From assembly GCA_017537965.1 (NCBI GenBank), contig JAFYJV010000017.1, forward strand, positions 1-59,010: a DNA stretch of 59,010 nucleotides, read 5' to 3'. Positions 1-8,207 of the stretch are shown here, piece by piece. The notes under the pieces were generated by a model that had not been told where the DNA came from, searched no databases, and saw nothing but the letters and a program-made list of their open reading frames with translations. How positions within the stretch are numbered: position 1 is the first letter of the stretch; every line of letters begins with the position of its first letter. A program made the translations under genes and the position numbers. Source of the DNA: Bacteroidales bacterium. Its GTDB lineage: Bacteria > Bacteroidota > Bacteroidia > Bacteroidales > F082.

Positions 1-257
1 CTTTGCTGGCTATGGGCATCTTCATCGGAGCGGTGTGGGCCAACGTTTCCTGGGGTAATTACTGGTCGTGGGACCCGAAAGAGGTCTGGGCACTCATCAC
101 GCTTCTTATTTACGCCGCACCGTTGCATGAAAAACTATGGAAAACCTTTGACAAACCTTTGTTTTTCCACATCTACAGCATTCTTGCCTTCCTAAGCGTA
201 GTCATCACTTATTTCGGTGTCAATCTCATCTTAGGCGGGGTTCATGCCTACAATTAA
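1..257 (+). CDS. CcsA/ResC-type cytochrome c biogenesis protein, C-terminal fragment
   Basis: Only the last 85 or so residues are in the window; the reading frame is open from the left edge, so the true start lies upstream. The fragment carries the tryptophan-rich heme-handling (WWD) motif WGNYWSWDPKEVWALIT, followed by membrane-spanning segments, as in CcsA/CcmF-family heme lyases that attach heme to apocytochromes c at the outer face of the inner membrane. In Bacteroidota this domain is often fused to ResB; whether that is so here cannot be seen. The stop overlaps the stop of the convergent gene by 4 bases. Confidence 0.88.
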   Translation, partial: LLAMGIFIGAVWANVSWGNYWSWDPKEVWALITLLIYAAPLHEKLWKTFDKPLFFHIYSILAFLSVVITYFGVNLILGGVHAYN

Positions 258-3200
258 TTCAGTACCAACTTTTGGATAAAACGTTTTCCGTCCCGGATGA
301 CTAAAACCGAATAAACACCGGAGGAACATTGGTTCAGATCGACAATGGTCTCATGTCCTTGAGAATAGCCTTGGGTAATCGTCTGGCCCATCATGTTGAT
401 GATAGCGTATTCAAATTCCCGGACATCGTCCATAGAAAGGTGCAACATCCCTTGACAAGGATTGGGATACACCTTAAAAGTCAGTCCCTTTTCTTCAACA
501 CCCACATATTCATTCAATATTACATGGACGATGAAATCGACCGTTTGTCCGTCGCTGGAGGCGCGAAGCGTGAGGTCGGCCAAAGCAGATTCTCCATTGA
601 GGCGGGTGACCGTCAGCGTTTTTTCCGTTATCGTGGCCGTTATTGCTGTTTCGTTGGAGTTGGTAATGAGGCTGTAAACGATGTTCTCGTCAGGATCGTC
701 AGGGTCAGAGGCTACGCCTTCAAGGTTGATTTCGACAGTTTGTGGAAAAACGTCCATGATGAAATCGGCAACGGGATTGGCAATGTATGGCGGTTCATCT
801 TGTGGCGGAATAGGAGGTGTAGGAGCTTCGCCGTTGAAATCGTCAATGCAGAAATAAGCGGGGGTGAGCATGCCCCAGTTGTTGTTTTTGGTGGACGACA
901 GGCTGAACGAGATAGTGGCCACGGGGCCGAGTGGGCTCAGGTCGAACCATTCCCAAGTGTCGAGAACATAGTCTTCGTCATTGTTGGCAAACCGATAGTC
1001 GGCCAAGTAGAAATCAAGTGTCCCCAAAGTCACGCCGTTGGCATTTTTGCCAGTAGCGGTGAGCTTGAACCAGTCAGGATCGTTGCCCGAGGCACCGCCG
1101 AAGGGCGTCACGGAATAGTCGCCCTCAAGGATGTTTTGATAGGCCCAAAGGTTGTTGGTGACATAGCATCCAGTGACGGTTTGCACCGATCCGTCGGCAG
1201 CGGTGATGTCGGTCTGCGCTCCCATGGTATAGGCCACGCCATATTGCGATGAGCCGTCATGACCCTGTCCTGGAGCAGCGGTGTATTGGGCATTCAGGCC
1301 TATCTGACTCAGGTCGGAGTGGTTGGAGGCCGTGAAGCCGCCCCAGAAATAGTCGGAGTAGTAGCTAGTGAAGTTCCATCCGCCGCTGGTCATCACAGCA
1401 TTGCCTTCCTGAGGGGGCATCCAGTAGCCGCTGGCATTCAAGGTGACATCCTCGAAACTGGCTACACCAAGGCCGATAACGACTTCTTCGCCCGACACGG
1501 AGACCTCCATATCGACTTGCTTTCCGTTGCTGGTGGCACGGATGACCAAAACCTGGTTGTTAAAGGCCTCCGAAGTAAGTCGGCTGACGGTAAGTTGACG
1601 ATTGTCGATGACAGCTGAGATTTCGGAAGGACAACTTTGCACCGAGATGACAATGAAATCATTGTTGTTGTCAGGGTCATCGAAGGTGTTGCTGAGATCG
1701 AAACCCAATGTTTGAGGATAGTCGGTAAAGTTGATGGGAGCCAATTGATTGGCTACGACGGGCGGCAGGTCTTCAGCAATGCATTCCACCGTAAAGGCAG
1801 TTTGCACAGACTGTCCGGCACTTTCCGCATTCAGCGTGATGGTGGCGTTTCCGCCGGTGCTCACCAGGCGTGTCACGGTCAGCATCCTGTTGTTCAGAGC
1901 GGTTGAGACCAGCGACGGATTGCTGTTGGATGCCACGGTGATGACTATGTTTTCATTCGGATCGTCAGGGTCGTTGAATGTGTTGGTCAAATCCACTGTT
2001 TGGCTTGCCGGGTAAGTGTTGAAAGTGATATTGGCAATGGGATTGGCAACCACCGGAGGAAGGTTGGTGCCGCTGGCAAACTCATCGGCTCCTGCACAAG
2101 GCGCTGTTGTTGAACGGTTTTGTCCGTCGATGTCCGTAGTGACGTAGGCCAATGGATTGGCAACCGTCAAACCATCGGCGCTGGTGATGTGCAGGTCATA
2201 GTTGCCCACAAAGTTTGGCGTGCACAGGGCCGAATGGGCATCAAATCCTGAAGCTGTAGTCCAGTCGCTCAACGTGGCACAATCGGTTCCTGCAAATTTT
2301 CCGATATTGCTTCCTGAATATTGAATTCTGTTGTAGTCGCAGATGCGGCTGTCAACGCTGTTGTTGAAACGGAACACATAGCCGTTGGTCTCGTTCACAA
2401 GCAAGTTGTTGTAGAAATTGAAGTTGGTGCCGTTTTTCTGCACGAAGATATTGATGTTTTCACCTGTACCGGTGCATTTCAGCGTGTTATGTGCAAAATC
2501 GATATAGTTGCAGTCGTTGTAATCGATGGCGAAGGCATAACTGCTGGAGTTGGCCTGTAGGTTGACGATGTTATTTCTGATGATGACATGATTGTCAGCG
2601 GTTCCCACCAAAGGACGAATTCTGAAAACCGTGGAATAGCTGGTAGTTCGAGTAATGTTCATCACGTTTTTCTCGATGACGGCGCCATTGTAGCACTGGA
2701 AAATGTCAATGGCGTTGTAATCGGTCTTGAAATCGTTGGAGTTGACGATGGTGTTGCCACGAAGCACGATGTTGTTGTAGAACGTGATGTAGATCGACTT
2801 GAACTGTTGGTTTTCAAAGGTGCAGTCTTCCACCAGCACATTCTCGTTGAAAAGCGTCATGTTCTTGCCTTGAAGGTAAAGTGCGATGCAGCCGTTCACA
2901 AACTGGCAACCTACAAACTGCACGTCGTGATCGACGATACCATCGCCGTTGTACATGTGGACAAGATTCTTGTCGTTATCGGAGCTGTTGGAAGGCACTT
3001 CCACGCCCACAAAACGCACATTTTCAAAACGGTTGTAGTCGCATTGGCCGTTGAATTTTAGCAGTTGTGCTTTGGCTGTTGAGGTCGTCGTGAACGTCAT
3101 GTTCTCGAAAGTAACATAATCGGCACCATCAAGTTTCACGGTGCTGTTGTCGGTATAACCGGCATTGCTAGTAACAACTACCTGTTGGTTGTCTGCACCC

Positions 3201-3460
3201 ATGCCTCTGAAGATGACACGGTTAGTGGCACTGGCACCGGTGATTTGGTTGATAGTGACGTACTCTTCGTAGGTTCCCGGGGCAATTTCAAAAACCACTT
3301 GACCCGAAATGCCAGCCCCCAAAGCTGAAGCTGCCGCGCTGAACGAAGTGTAGTTGGGATTTTGCGATGCGTTGCTGTTGATGGTGTAGGTGCCCGAAAG
3401 TTGGGCGTTGGCGAATGTCGCCATCAGGAGCGACAGACAAAGGAATAAATATTTTTTCAT
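254..3460 (-). CDS. T9SS-exported beta-helix protein with DUF4465 domain
   Basis: This 1068-residue protein begins with a signal peptide (MKKYLFLCLSLLMATFANAQ). Residues about 20-460 are N- and D-rich repeats of a right-handed parallel beta-helix. Three copies of a cadherin/Ig-like module follow (about 465-560, 565-655 and 885-985), each opening with a PPxxANxxA-like strand and containing a DPDD-type acidic turn. Between the second and third lies a DUF4465-type domain (about 669-875, with DPDWFKL, FYLADYRF, WGMLTPAYFCIDDF). The last 75 residues, from VYPNPCQG to a lysine-containing end, are a T9SS type A sorting domain, so the protein should reach the cell surface. It starts 6 bases after the MarC-like gene in the unit led by a cobalamin riboswitch. 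From memory, DUF4465 proteins occur in vitamin B12 capture loci of gut Bacteroides; a role in cobamide binding is inference. Confidence 0.85.
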   Translation of the reverse strand: MKKYLFLCLSLLMATFANAQLSGTYTINSNASQNPNYTSFSAAASALGAGISGQVVFEIAPGTYEEYVTINQITGASATNRVIFRGMGADNQQVVVTSNAGYTDNSTVKLDGADYVTFENMTFTTTSTAKAQLLKFNGQCDYNRFENVRFVGVEVPSNSSDNDKNLVHMYNGDGIVDHDVQFVGCQFVNGCIALYLQGKNMTLFNENVLVEDCTFENQQFKSIYITFYNNIVLRGNTIVNSNDFKTDYNAIDIFQCYNGAVIEKNVMNITRTTSYSTVFRIRPLVGTADNHVIIRNNIVNLQANSSSYAFAIDYNDCNYIDFAHNTLKCTGTGENINIFVQKNGTNFNFYNNLLVNETNGYVFRFNNSVDSRICDYNRIQYSGSNIGKFAGTDCATLSDWTTASGFDAHSALCTPNFVGNYDLHITSADGLTVANPLAYVTTDIDGQNRSTTAPCAGADEFASGTNLPPVVANPIANITFNTYPASQTVDLTNTFNDPDDPNENIVITVASNSNPSLVSTALNNRMLTVTRLVSTGGNATITLNAESAGQSVQTAFTVECIAEDLPPVVANQLAPINFTDYPQTLGFDLSNTFDDPDNNNDFIVISVQSCPSEISAVIDNRQLTVSRLTSEAFNNQVLVIRATSNGKQVDMEVSVSGEEVVIGLGVASFEDVTLNASGYWMPPQEGNAVMTSGGWNFTSYYSDYFWGGFTASNHSDLSQIGLNAQYTAAPGQGHDGSSQYGVAYTMGAQTDITAADGSVQTVTGCYVTNNLWAYQNILEGDYSVTPFGGASGNDPDWFKLTATGKNANGVTLGTLDFYLADYRFANNDEDYVLDTWEWFDLSPLGPVATISFSLSSTKNNNWGMLTPAYFCIDDFNGEAPTPPIPPQDEPPYIANPVADFIMDVFPQTVEINLEGVASDPDDPDENIVYSLITNSNETAITATITEKTLTVTRLNGESALADLTLRASSDGQTVDFIVHVILNEYVGVEEKGLTFKVYPNPCQGMLHLSMDDVREFEYAIINMMGQTITQGYSQGHETIVDLNQCSSGVYSVLVIRDGKRFIQKLVLN

Positions 3461-3466
3461 GGTTGA

Positions 3467-4069
3467 TTATTGTATTCTTGGAACTTGCGATATGATGACA
3501 GTGATATTATTGACAAACATATTCACGGCGATGGCCAACAGGATGACACCAAAAAACTTCCGGAGGATAAAGATCAGATTTTCACCCAGCAATTTCTGGA
3601 TTCGGCCGAGTTGGCTGATGACGATGTAGTCCAGCAGAATATTGAGCAACAATCCGATGAGGATGTTGACCACGGCATAGTCGGCACGAAGCGATAGCAA
3701 GGCAGTAAGCGCACCGGGACCGGCAATCAGCGGAAAAGCAATCGGCACGATGCTGGCACCGCTTTTGCCGCCTTCGTTTTTGATGATCTCGCGGCCGAGA
3801 ATCATCTCCACGGCAAGGATGAACAGCACAAAAGATCCGGCGACGGCAAACGACTCCTTATCGATGCCAAAGAGTTTCAGCAATGCGTTGCCGGCGAAGA
3901 AAAAGGCCAAAAACAGGCCCAAGGCCGTCAGGCAGGCTTGACCCGCCTTGATGGTCTTGTTCTGTTCCTTCATGCTCATGAAGATGGGGATCGACCCGAA
4001 AATGTCGATGATGGCGGCCATCACGATGAAAGAGCTGAAAATCTCTACGAAATTGATCTCATTAAACAT
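3467..4069 (-). CDS. MarC family integral membrane protein
   Basis: A 200-residue hydrophobic protein with about six membrane segments. It matches the MarC family (IDIFGSIPIF near the N-terminus, PLIAGPGALTALL in the middle). The ATG at 4069 was chosen over a longer frame because it gives the usual family length and has a GGAG element just upstream. That start lies inside the end of the CoA-transferase gene (8-base overlap), so the two are probably translationally coupled. The biochemical role of MarC proteins is unsettled; the old link to antibiotic resistance is not well supported. Its presence in a B12-controlled unit is unexplained. Confidence 0.85.
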   Translation of the reverse strand: MFNEINFVEIFSSFIVMAAIIDIFGSIPIFMSMKEQNKTIKAGQACLTALGLFLAFFFAGNALLKLFGIDKESFAVAGSFVLFILAVEMILGREIIKNEGGKSGASIVPIAFPLIAGPGALTALLSLRADYAVVNILIGLLLNILLDYIVISQLGRIQKLLGENLIFILRKFFGVILLAIAVNMFVNNITVIISQVPRIQ

Positions 4070-5375
4070 GGCTCCAGAGGTAATGATAATGTGAACCGAA
4101 ACGTTTGAAGGCGGCTTCATCGAGCATCTCTTGGAACTGCGGATGGGCTACCGAGATGATGAGTTTGGCGCGCTCTTGGAGCGAACGCCCATAAAGGTTG
4201 ACGGCACCGTATTCGGTAATGAACCAATGGATGTGGTTGCGGGTGGTGACAGCCCCCGAACCCAAGTCCAAGGTAGGTACAATCTTGTTGATGCCCTTGC
4301 GGGTGGTGGAAGGCATGGCGATGATGGCCTTGCCTCCTTTGGAACGTGAGGCTCCATAGACATAGTCAATCTGGCCACCCACACCGGAATAGATGCGCTC
4401 GCCCAAAGAGTCGGCGCAAACTTGACCCGAGAGGTCGATCTGTATGCCCGAGTTGATGGAGGTCATCTTGGGCTGCTGGGCGATGACGAAAGGATCGTTT
4501 GTGTATTCAACGTCCTTCAACAAGACCTCGTGATTGCCATCGATGAAGTCGTAGATTTTTTTCGAGCCCATCACAAAGGTGGAGACGATCTTTCCCTTAT
4601 CCAGTTTCTTGTTGTCGCCCGTGATGATGCCTTTCTTCACCAAGGGCAGGATGCCGTCAGAGAACATCTCTGTGTGGATGCCGATATCCTTATGGTTGTG
4701 CAGGCACGAAAGGATGGCGTTCGGGATGCTGCCGATTCCCATCTGGAGGCAGGCACCGTCTTCGATGAGCTCGGCACAATAACGTCCGATGGTCTTCTCC
4801 ACCTCTGTAGGTTCAGGCATATCGACGGTAAGCAAGGGTGCGTCATCCTCGACAAAAACATTGATCCGACTGATATGAACCAATGCATCGCCAAAGGTAC
4901 GAGGCACATGCTTGTTGACCACGGCAATGACGAACTCAGCACTCTCCATGGCCGCCAAGGTGGCATCCACCGAAGAGCCTAACGACACATAACCGAACTT
5001 GTCGGGCGGGCACACCTGAATCATTGCCACGTTACACTTGATGTAGCGCTCGCGATAGAGTTTCGAGGTCTCACCCAGGAAGACGGGGATGTAGTCGGCT
5101 AGACCTTTTTGCACACTTTCGCGCACGTTGGCACCCACGAAGAAGGCGTTGTGCTGGAAGATACCCTCAAATTCCGGATTGACGTAAGGAGCAGCACCCT
5201 CGGTGTGGAGGTGGTGGATATAGACGTTTTTCAATTCGCCGGCGCGACCGCGGTCGCAAAGGGCTTTCACTAAACATTGGGGCACATTGGAGACCGAGCT
5301 GATATGCACGTGGTCGCCCGACTTGATGACTTTGACGGCTTCCTCGGCCGTAACTGCTTGATACTGTTTCTTCAT
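4062..5375 (-). CDS. acetyl-CoA hydrolase/transferase family CoA-transferase
   Basis: A 437-residue member of the acetyl-CoA hydrolase/4-hydroxybutyrate CoA-transferase family. These enzymes move CoA between acyl groups such as acetate, propionate, butyrate, succinate or 4-hydroxybutyrate through a glutamyl-CoA intermediate. The likely catalytic glutamate lies in HTEMFSDG (around residue 237), with the glycine-rich GIGSIPNAIL just before it and GGQIDYVYGA in the C-terminal half. The substrate cannot be fixed from sequence. It is the first gene after a cobalamin riboswitch whose aptamer ends 44 bases before the ATG. This suggests a link to B12-dependent methylmalonyl-CoA/propionate metabolism or its bypass (inference). 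The MarC-like gene overlaps its 3' end. Confidence 0.9.
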   Translation of the reverse strand: MKKQYQAVTAEEAVKVIKSGDHVHISSVSNVPQCLVKALCDRGRAGELKNVYIHHLHTEGAAPYVNPEFEGIFQHNAFFVGANVRESVQKGLADYIPVFLGETSKLYRERYIKCNVAMIQVCPPDKFGYVSLGSSVDATLAAMESAEFVIAVVNKHVPRTFGDALVHISRINVFVEDDAPLLTVDMPEPTEVEKTIGRYCAELIEDGACLQMGIGSIPNAILSCLHNHKDIGIHTEMFSDGILPLVKKGIITGDNKKLDKGKIVSTFVMGSKKIYDFIDGNHEVLLKDVEYTNDPFVIAQQPKMTSINSGIQIDLSGQVCADSLGERIYSGVGGQIDYVYGASRSKGGKAIIAMPSTTRKGINKIVPTLDLGSGAVTTRNHIHWFITEYGAVNLYGRSLQERAKLIISVAHPQFQEMLDEAAFKRFGSHYHYLWSHV

Positions 5376-5419
5376 GTTTCACTAACTTTTGTTCCCGAAA
5401 GTTGTCAATCATTTGGAAA

Positions 5420-5572
5420 CGGGCAGGTCTTCTGGCTTGTCCCAGCCTGCGGCGTCTTCCCGATAACGAATATCAGTGACTTAGGTACCACAGGCCCTTG
5501 GGGGACTTACAGCTACGGGCATAGCTCCTGATTTACACAGGATTCCCTATTAATCTTCAATTGAAGAACCCG
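5420..5572 (-). promoter_or_regulatory. cobalamin riboswitch
   Basis: Read on the minus strand, the segment has the conserved pieces of the AdoCbl-class aptamer in order: a closing CGGG (5569-5572) pairing with CCCG (5420-5423); GGGAATCCTGTGTAAATCAG; CCCGTAGCTGTAA; the AGTCACTG block; CGGGAAG; and the B12 box AAGCCAGAAGACCTGCC near 5422-5438. A Bacteroidota promoter ends about 11 bases before it. The CoA-transferase ATG follows 44 bases after it, with a small AACTTT/AAAGTT hairpin between. No U-tract terminator is seen between aptamer and ATG, so control is probably at translation. Cobalamin normally lowers expression. Confidence 0.95.
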
Positions 5573-5582
5573 AATCCAGCGG

Positions 5583-5617
5583 CAAAAGTAGTGCTTTTTA
5601 TTTAATCAATGCACAAA
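5583..5617 (-). promoter_or_regulatory. promoter of the cobalamin riboswitch operon
   Basis: The -7 element TACTTTTG lies at 5583-5590 (minus strand) and matches TAnnTTTG exactly. A TTTG at 5614-5617, with a 23-base spacer, can serve as the -33 element; ATTG at 5607-5610 is an alternative. The predicted start falls a few bases before the riboswitch aptamer. The TTTG is part of the U-tract of the upstream gene's terminator. Confidence 0.7.
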
Positions 5618-5654
5618 AAACATCCCGCACTCCAAGCCTTCGCCCGAGTCGCGG
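5615..5654 (-). terminator. rho-independent terminator of the DUF2490 gene
   Basis: On the minus strand a 30-base hairpin with a GAAG loop (stem 5625-5654, two mismatches) is followed by GATG and six T's (5615-5620). It lies just after the stop at 5664. It shares the core GGCGAAGGCTTGG with two other terminators, at 8155-8196 and 9107-9145. Confidence 0.8.
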
Positions 5655-5663
5655 ATTCATTCG

Positions 5664-6494
5664 TCAAAACGCGAACTCGTATCCTGCGCCGAACCAGCCT
5701 CTGAAGCCAGTTTCCTTGGTGTAGGACTTCAACTTGGTACCTTCGGCATTGGCGTCCACCACCTTGTCCATGAGATAATCGCCCAAGAAATAGAAATTCA
5801 AGGTGTTGCGCTTGTCTAATCGGATATCCACGCCGAATGAACCACGCAAGCGGTTGACATAGCCGCCGTTGAAGCCTGTCAGGAACCAGCCTGGTTCGCC
5901 TTCTTCGGAATAGTCGTCCAAGGTGACATAAACGCTGCCGTCGTAGGCTGCCTCAATAACGGGTGCGTTGAAGTAGTTGCGCACCTCGAAATAGGCGTAT
6001 GGCTGCACCTTGCCGAAGCCCTTGTATTGGGCTTTCAGGCGGCTCTTCAGCGTCAGCGCGTTTTGAGGATTCTGATACACATTGAAGTCACCTGTGCGAC
6101 GCGTCACTTGAAAACGTTCCTTCAAAGAAAGGTTCCAGTTGCCGAGATGCAGTGTACCTGTGACATCTGCCATCAACCTGTGTCGTGGGTTCTTGAACGA
6201 CTCCGAATTGGTCCCGTAGCCGTTGATAAGGGCATAACCCAATCCTAACTTGATGTACGGATGCACCTTGTAGCTGATTCCCAAGGTCGTTTGTAGGCGG
6301 TCCAGACTGCTGAAGTTGTTGTCGAAACGCACCTCTTCTTCCAGAGAGACATGCAGGCCTTTGGTAATCTTCTTATCCATCGAAACAGCCACACGCCCGC
6401 CAAACTCAGGATCGAGGGCGACATCCGTCTGCGAAAATGCCATCAAGGGCAAAACCAGCCCCAGCATCAATATAAAAACGTGTTTTCTTCTCAT
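5664..6494 (-). CDS. DUF2490 family outer-membrane beta-barrel protein
   Basis: A 276-residue protein with a signal peptide (MRRKHVFILMLGLVLPLMAFSQ). The rest is alternating hydrophobic/polar strands with aromatic ends and a terminal phenylalanine (GAGYEFAF), as in small outer-membrane barrels of the DUF2490 family. The ATG at 6494 was chosen because it begins the signal peptide; the frame is open further upstream but that part reads as shadow sequence of the neighbour. It follows the carbohydrate-binding lipoprotein gene by 20 bases, so the two are probably co-transcribed. DUF2490 proteins have no established function. Confidence 0.82.
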   Translation of the reverse strand: MRRKHVFILMLGLVLPLMAFSQTDVALDPEFGGRVAVSMDKKITKGLHVSLEEEVRFDNNFSSLDRLQTTLGISYKVHPYIKLGLGYALINGYGTNSESFKNPRHRLMADVTGTLHLGNWNLSLKERFQVTRRTGDFNVYQNPQNALTLKSRLKAQYKGFGKVQPYAYFEVRNYFNAPVIEAAYDGSVYVTLDDYSEEGEPGWFLTGFNGGYVNRLRGSFGVDIRLDKRNTLNFYFLGDYLMDKVVDANAEGTKLKSYTKETGFRGWFGAGYEFAF

Positions 6495-6514
6495 AACTTT
6501 TAACTTCTGACTTC

Positions 6515-8089
6515 TTAAAAAGGTCCATGTCCACCACCTCCAGGTCCTCCTCCACCGCCATTGCCGCCTGAATAGGACGAAAGGCTGACTGAGGAACCAC
6601 CACTGAACGAGGCATTGCAATAAAACATTCCCTCGAAACATTCCGTTCCGTTGGAGACGCTCACGCCCGATTGCAAGGAAGGTGTTGAACTGCCTGAAAC
6701 AACCAATGGCGTTCCGCCGCTCGAAGGGGTTTTGAAGGCGTAAGCCGTTGAGCCGATAGTCAAACCGAACCATGTGTTTTGCGACCATGAAGAGGCCGAA
6801 TAGCAGCTCTGTGTAAGCGAGGAACCACTTTCCAGTCCGCCGATAGCCACCAAGGTGCCGCCAGTGAGATAAAGCGTGTATCCGCCTTCGGAATTGGCGT
6901 CAACGGCCACTTCAGGGGAGCTAGCGCCGATGGCATACACCACACCGCCTTTGATGTAGCAGTTGCCATTGGCATCGAGGCCGTCGTTCCCCTGGCTGTA
7001 GGCGCAGACCAACCCGCCCGAAATGGTGAGGTTGCCGCCTGAGTTGATAGCATCGTCCGACTGGGAATGGCTATACACCTCGCCACTTGAAACCGAAAGG
7101 GTGCCCTTGGATTCGATACCCTCGTGGGCGGTGCAGTTCACCACCACATTGCTGCCTTTGAAGATCAGGTTCCCGTCGAATTTAAGGCCTTTGGCCGAGA
7201 TACCGTTGGAGCTGCTGCCACCCCCTGGAAAGCCGCCTCCAGGGAAACCTCCGCCACCGCCGCTGGAGCCGAAATTACTCCCTGTGACGTTAACAATGAC
7301 AGTGCCACCATAGAAGTAGCCGTTGCCGTCGCTGCTGATGCCCTTGCCGCCCGTTCCTGTGCTGGTGAGGCTCAATGAGCCATCGGTCATCTTCACATAG
7401 TCTTTTCCTCTGACGCAAGCAGGTTTAAGGGTGTCGCTTCCTCTGACTGAGGCAGCAGTTGTCATCTTCACGGTGATGTCGCCCCCGAGGAAATGCACAT
7501 AGTCGTCGGAAACGATGCCCGACTTGCCCGTTGCCGTTACGGTGAGGCTGCCCGTACCGCTGAAAATGAACTGGCCTTCGCCGAACAACGCAGCTTTTTC
7601 GTCCTCCTCGTCAGGTGTATCCGTATAAGAAGTGCCGTCAGCAAGGTTGTTGTCGCCTTTCAAAACGATGAAAGTGCGTTTGCCCTTGCTCGGCTCCGAC
7701 TGCGGACCTTGCACGTTGATGGCCGCACCGTTGGGGTTGGTGATGTTCACATCATTGAACGTGATGCCTTGTTTCTTCGCGCTATAGAGCTTGAAAAAGC
7801 CATCGTTGGCGGTCCCTGAAAGCTCATACATCACATATTCTTCTCCGTTGTAAACGATGGTCACATTATTGCTGCTGACGGTCACCGAGAAGTCTTCATT
7901 ATCTCCAGTGACTGTGGCGTTTCCATCCGTTGAAAATGCCACGCTGACCGTTTGCGAAAAGGAAGTGTTGGCGATGAGGTCTTCGTTGTCGTCGGTCTCA
8001 ATCGGGTCAATGAGGATGATGTTGTCCTTGGCGCAACCCAACAGCAACGATAGCGAGACGATTAACCAACAATTCAAAAGTCGTTTCAT
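6515..8089 (-). CDS. carbohydrate-binding beta-helix lipoprotein (Cthe_2159/DUF4353 type)
   Basis: A 524-residue lipoprotein with lipobox LLLGC (Cys19). After an N-terminal strand region comes a series of turns of the form GIxSDGxxxxxGGxxxV (about residues 190-440), typical of the Cthe_2159 parallel beta-helix, a calcium- and pectin-binding fold. Two glycine-rich low-complexity stretches stand out: one interrupts the helix at about 275-293 (GFPGGGFPGGG), the other ends the protein. The fold suggests polysaccharide binding or surface architecture at the outer membrane. It is the first gene of a pair with the DUF2490 protein. Confidence 0.85.
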   Translation of the reverse strand: MKRLLNCWLIVSLSLLLGCAKDNIILIDPIETDDNEDLIANTSFSQTVSVAFSTDGNATVTGDNEDFSVTVSSNNVTIVYNGEEYVMYELSGTANDGFFKLYSAKKQGITFNDVNITNPNGAAINVQGPQSEPSKGKRTFIVLKGDNNLADGTSYTDTPDEEDEKAALFGEGQFIFSGTGSLTVTATGKSGIVSDDYVHFLGGDITVKMTTAASVRGSDTLKPACVRGKDYVKMTDGSLSLTSTGTGGKGISSDGNGYFYGGTVIVNVTGSNFGSSGGGGGFPGGGFPGGGSSSNGISAKGLKFDGNLIFKGSNVVVNCTAHEGIESKGTLSVSSGEVYSHSQSDDAINSGGNLTISGGLVCAYSQGNDGLDANGNCYIKGGVVYAIGASSPEVAVDANSEGGYTLYLTGGTLVAIGGLESGSSLTQSCYSASSWSQNTWFGLTIGSTAYAFKTPSSGGTPLVVSGSSTPSLQSGVSVSNGTECFEGMFYCNASFSGGSSVSLSSYSGGNGGGGGPGGGGHGPF

Positions 8090-8154
8090 TATTGTATGCT
8101 TTGTTTCTAATGGAACTGCAAATCAGGGCGTTTTATTGTCCGGAAGTTTTAAAC

Positions 8155-8196
8155 AAAAAAATTCCGCAACCCAAGCCTTCGCCTGAGTTGCGGAAT
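8155..8196 (-). terminator. rho-independent terminator of the MmcQ-like/flavodoxin unit
   Basis: On the minus strand CCGCAAC...GTTGCGG forms a 13-bp stem (two G-U pairs) with a GAAG loop at 8164-8193, extended by AATT/AATT flanks and followed by a run of T's (8155-8161). The G-U pairs become mismatches on the plus strand, so the hairpin is oriented for minus-strand genes. It lies 11 bases after the stop at 8208. Confidence 0.88.
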
Positions 8197-8207
8197 TATG
8201 CTCAAAC

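Noticed and set aside
5277-5531. An 84-codon frame on the plus strand across the CoA-transferase start and the riboswitch
   Set aside because: The sequence is explained by the aptamer and the coding start on the other strand.
7200-7275. Glycine-codon repeats in the carbohydrate-binding lipoprotein as a phase-variable tract
   Set aside because: The units are short and imperfect and keep the frame; no homopolymer or long simple repeat that would slip readily.
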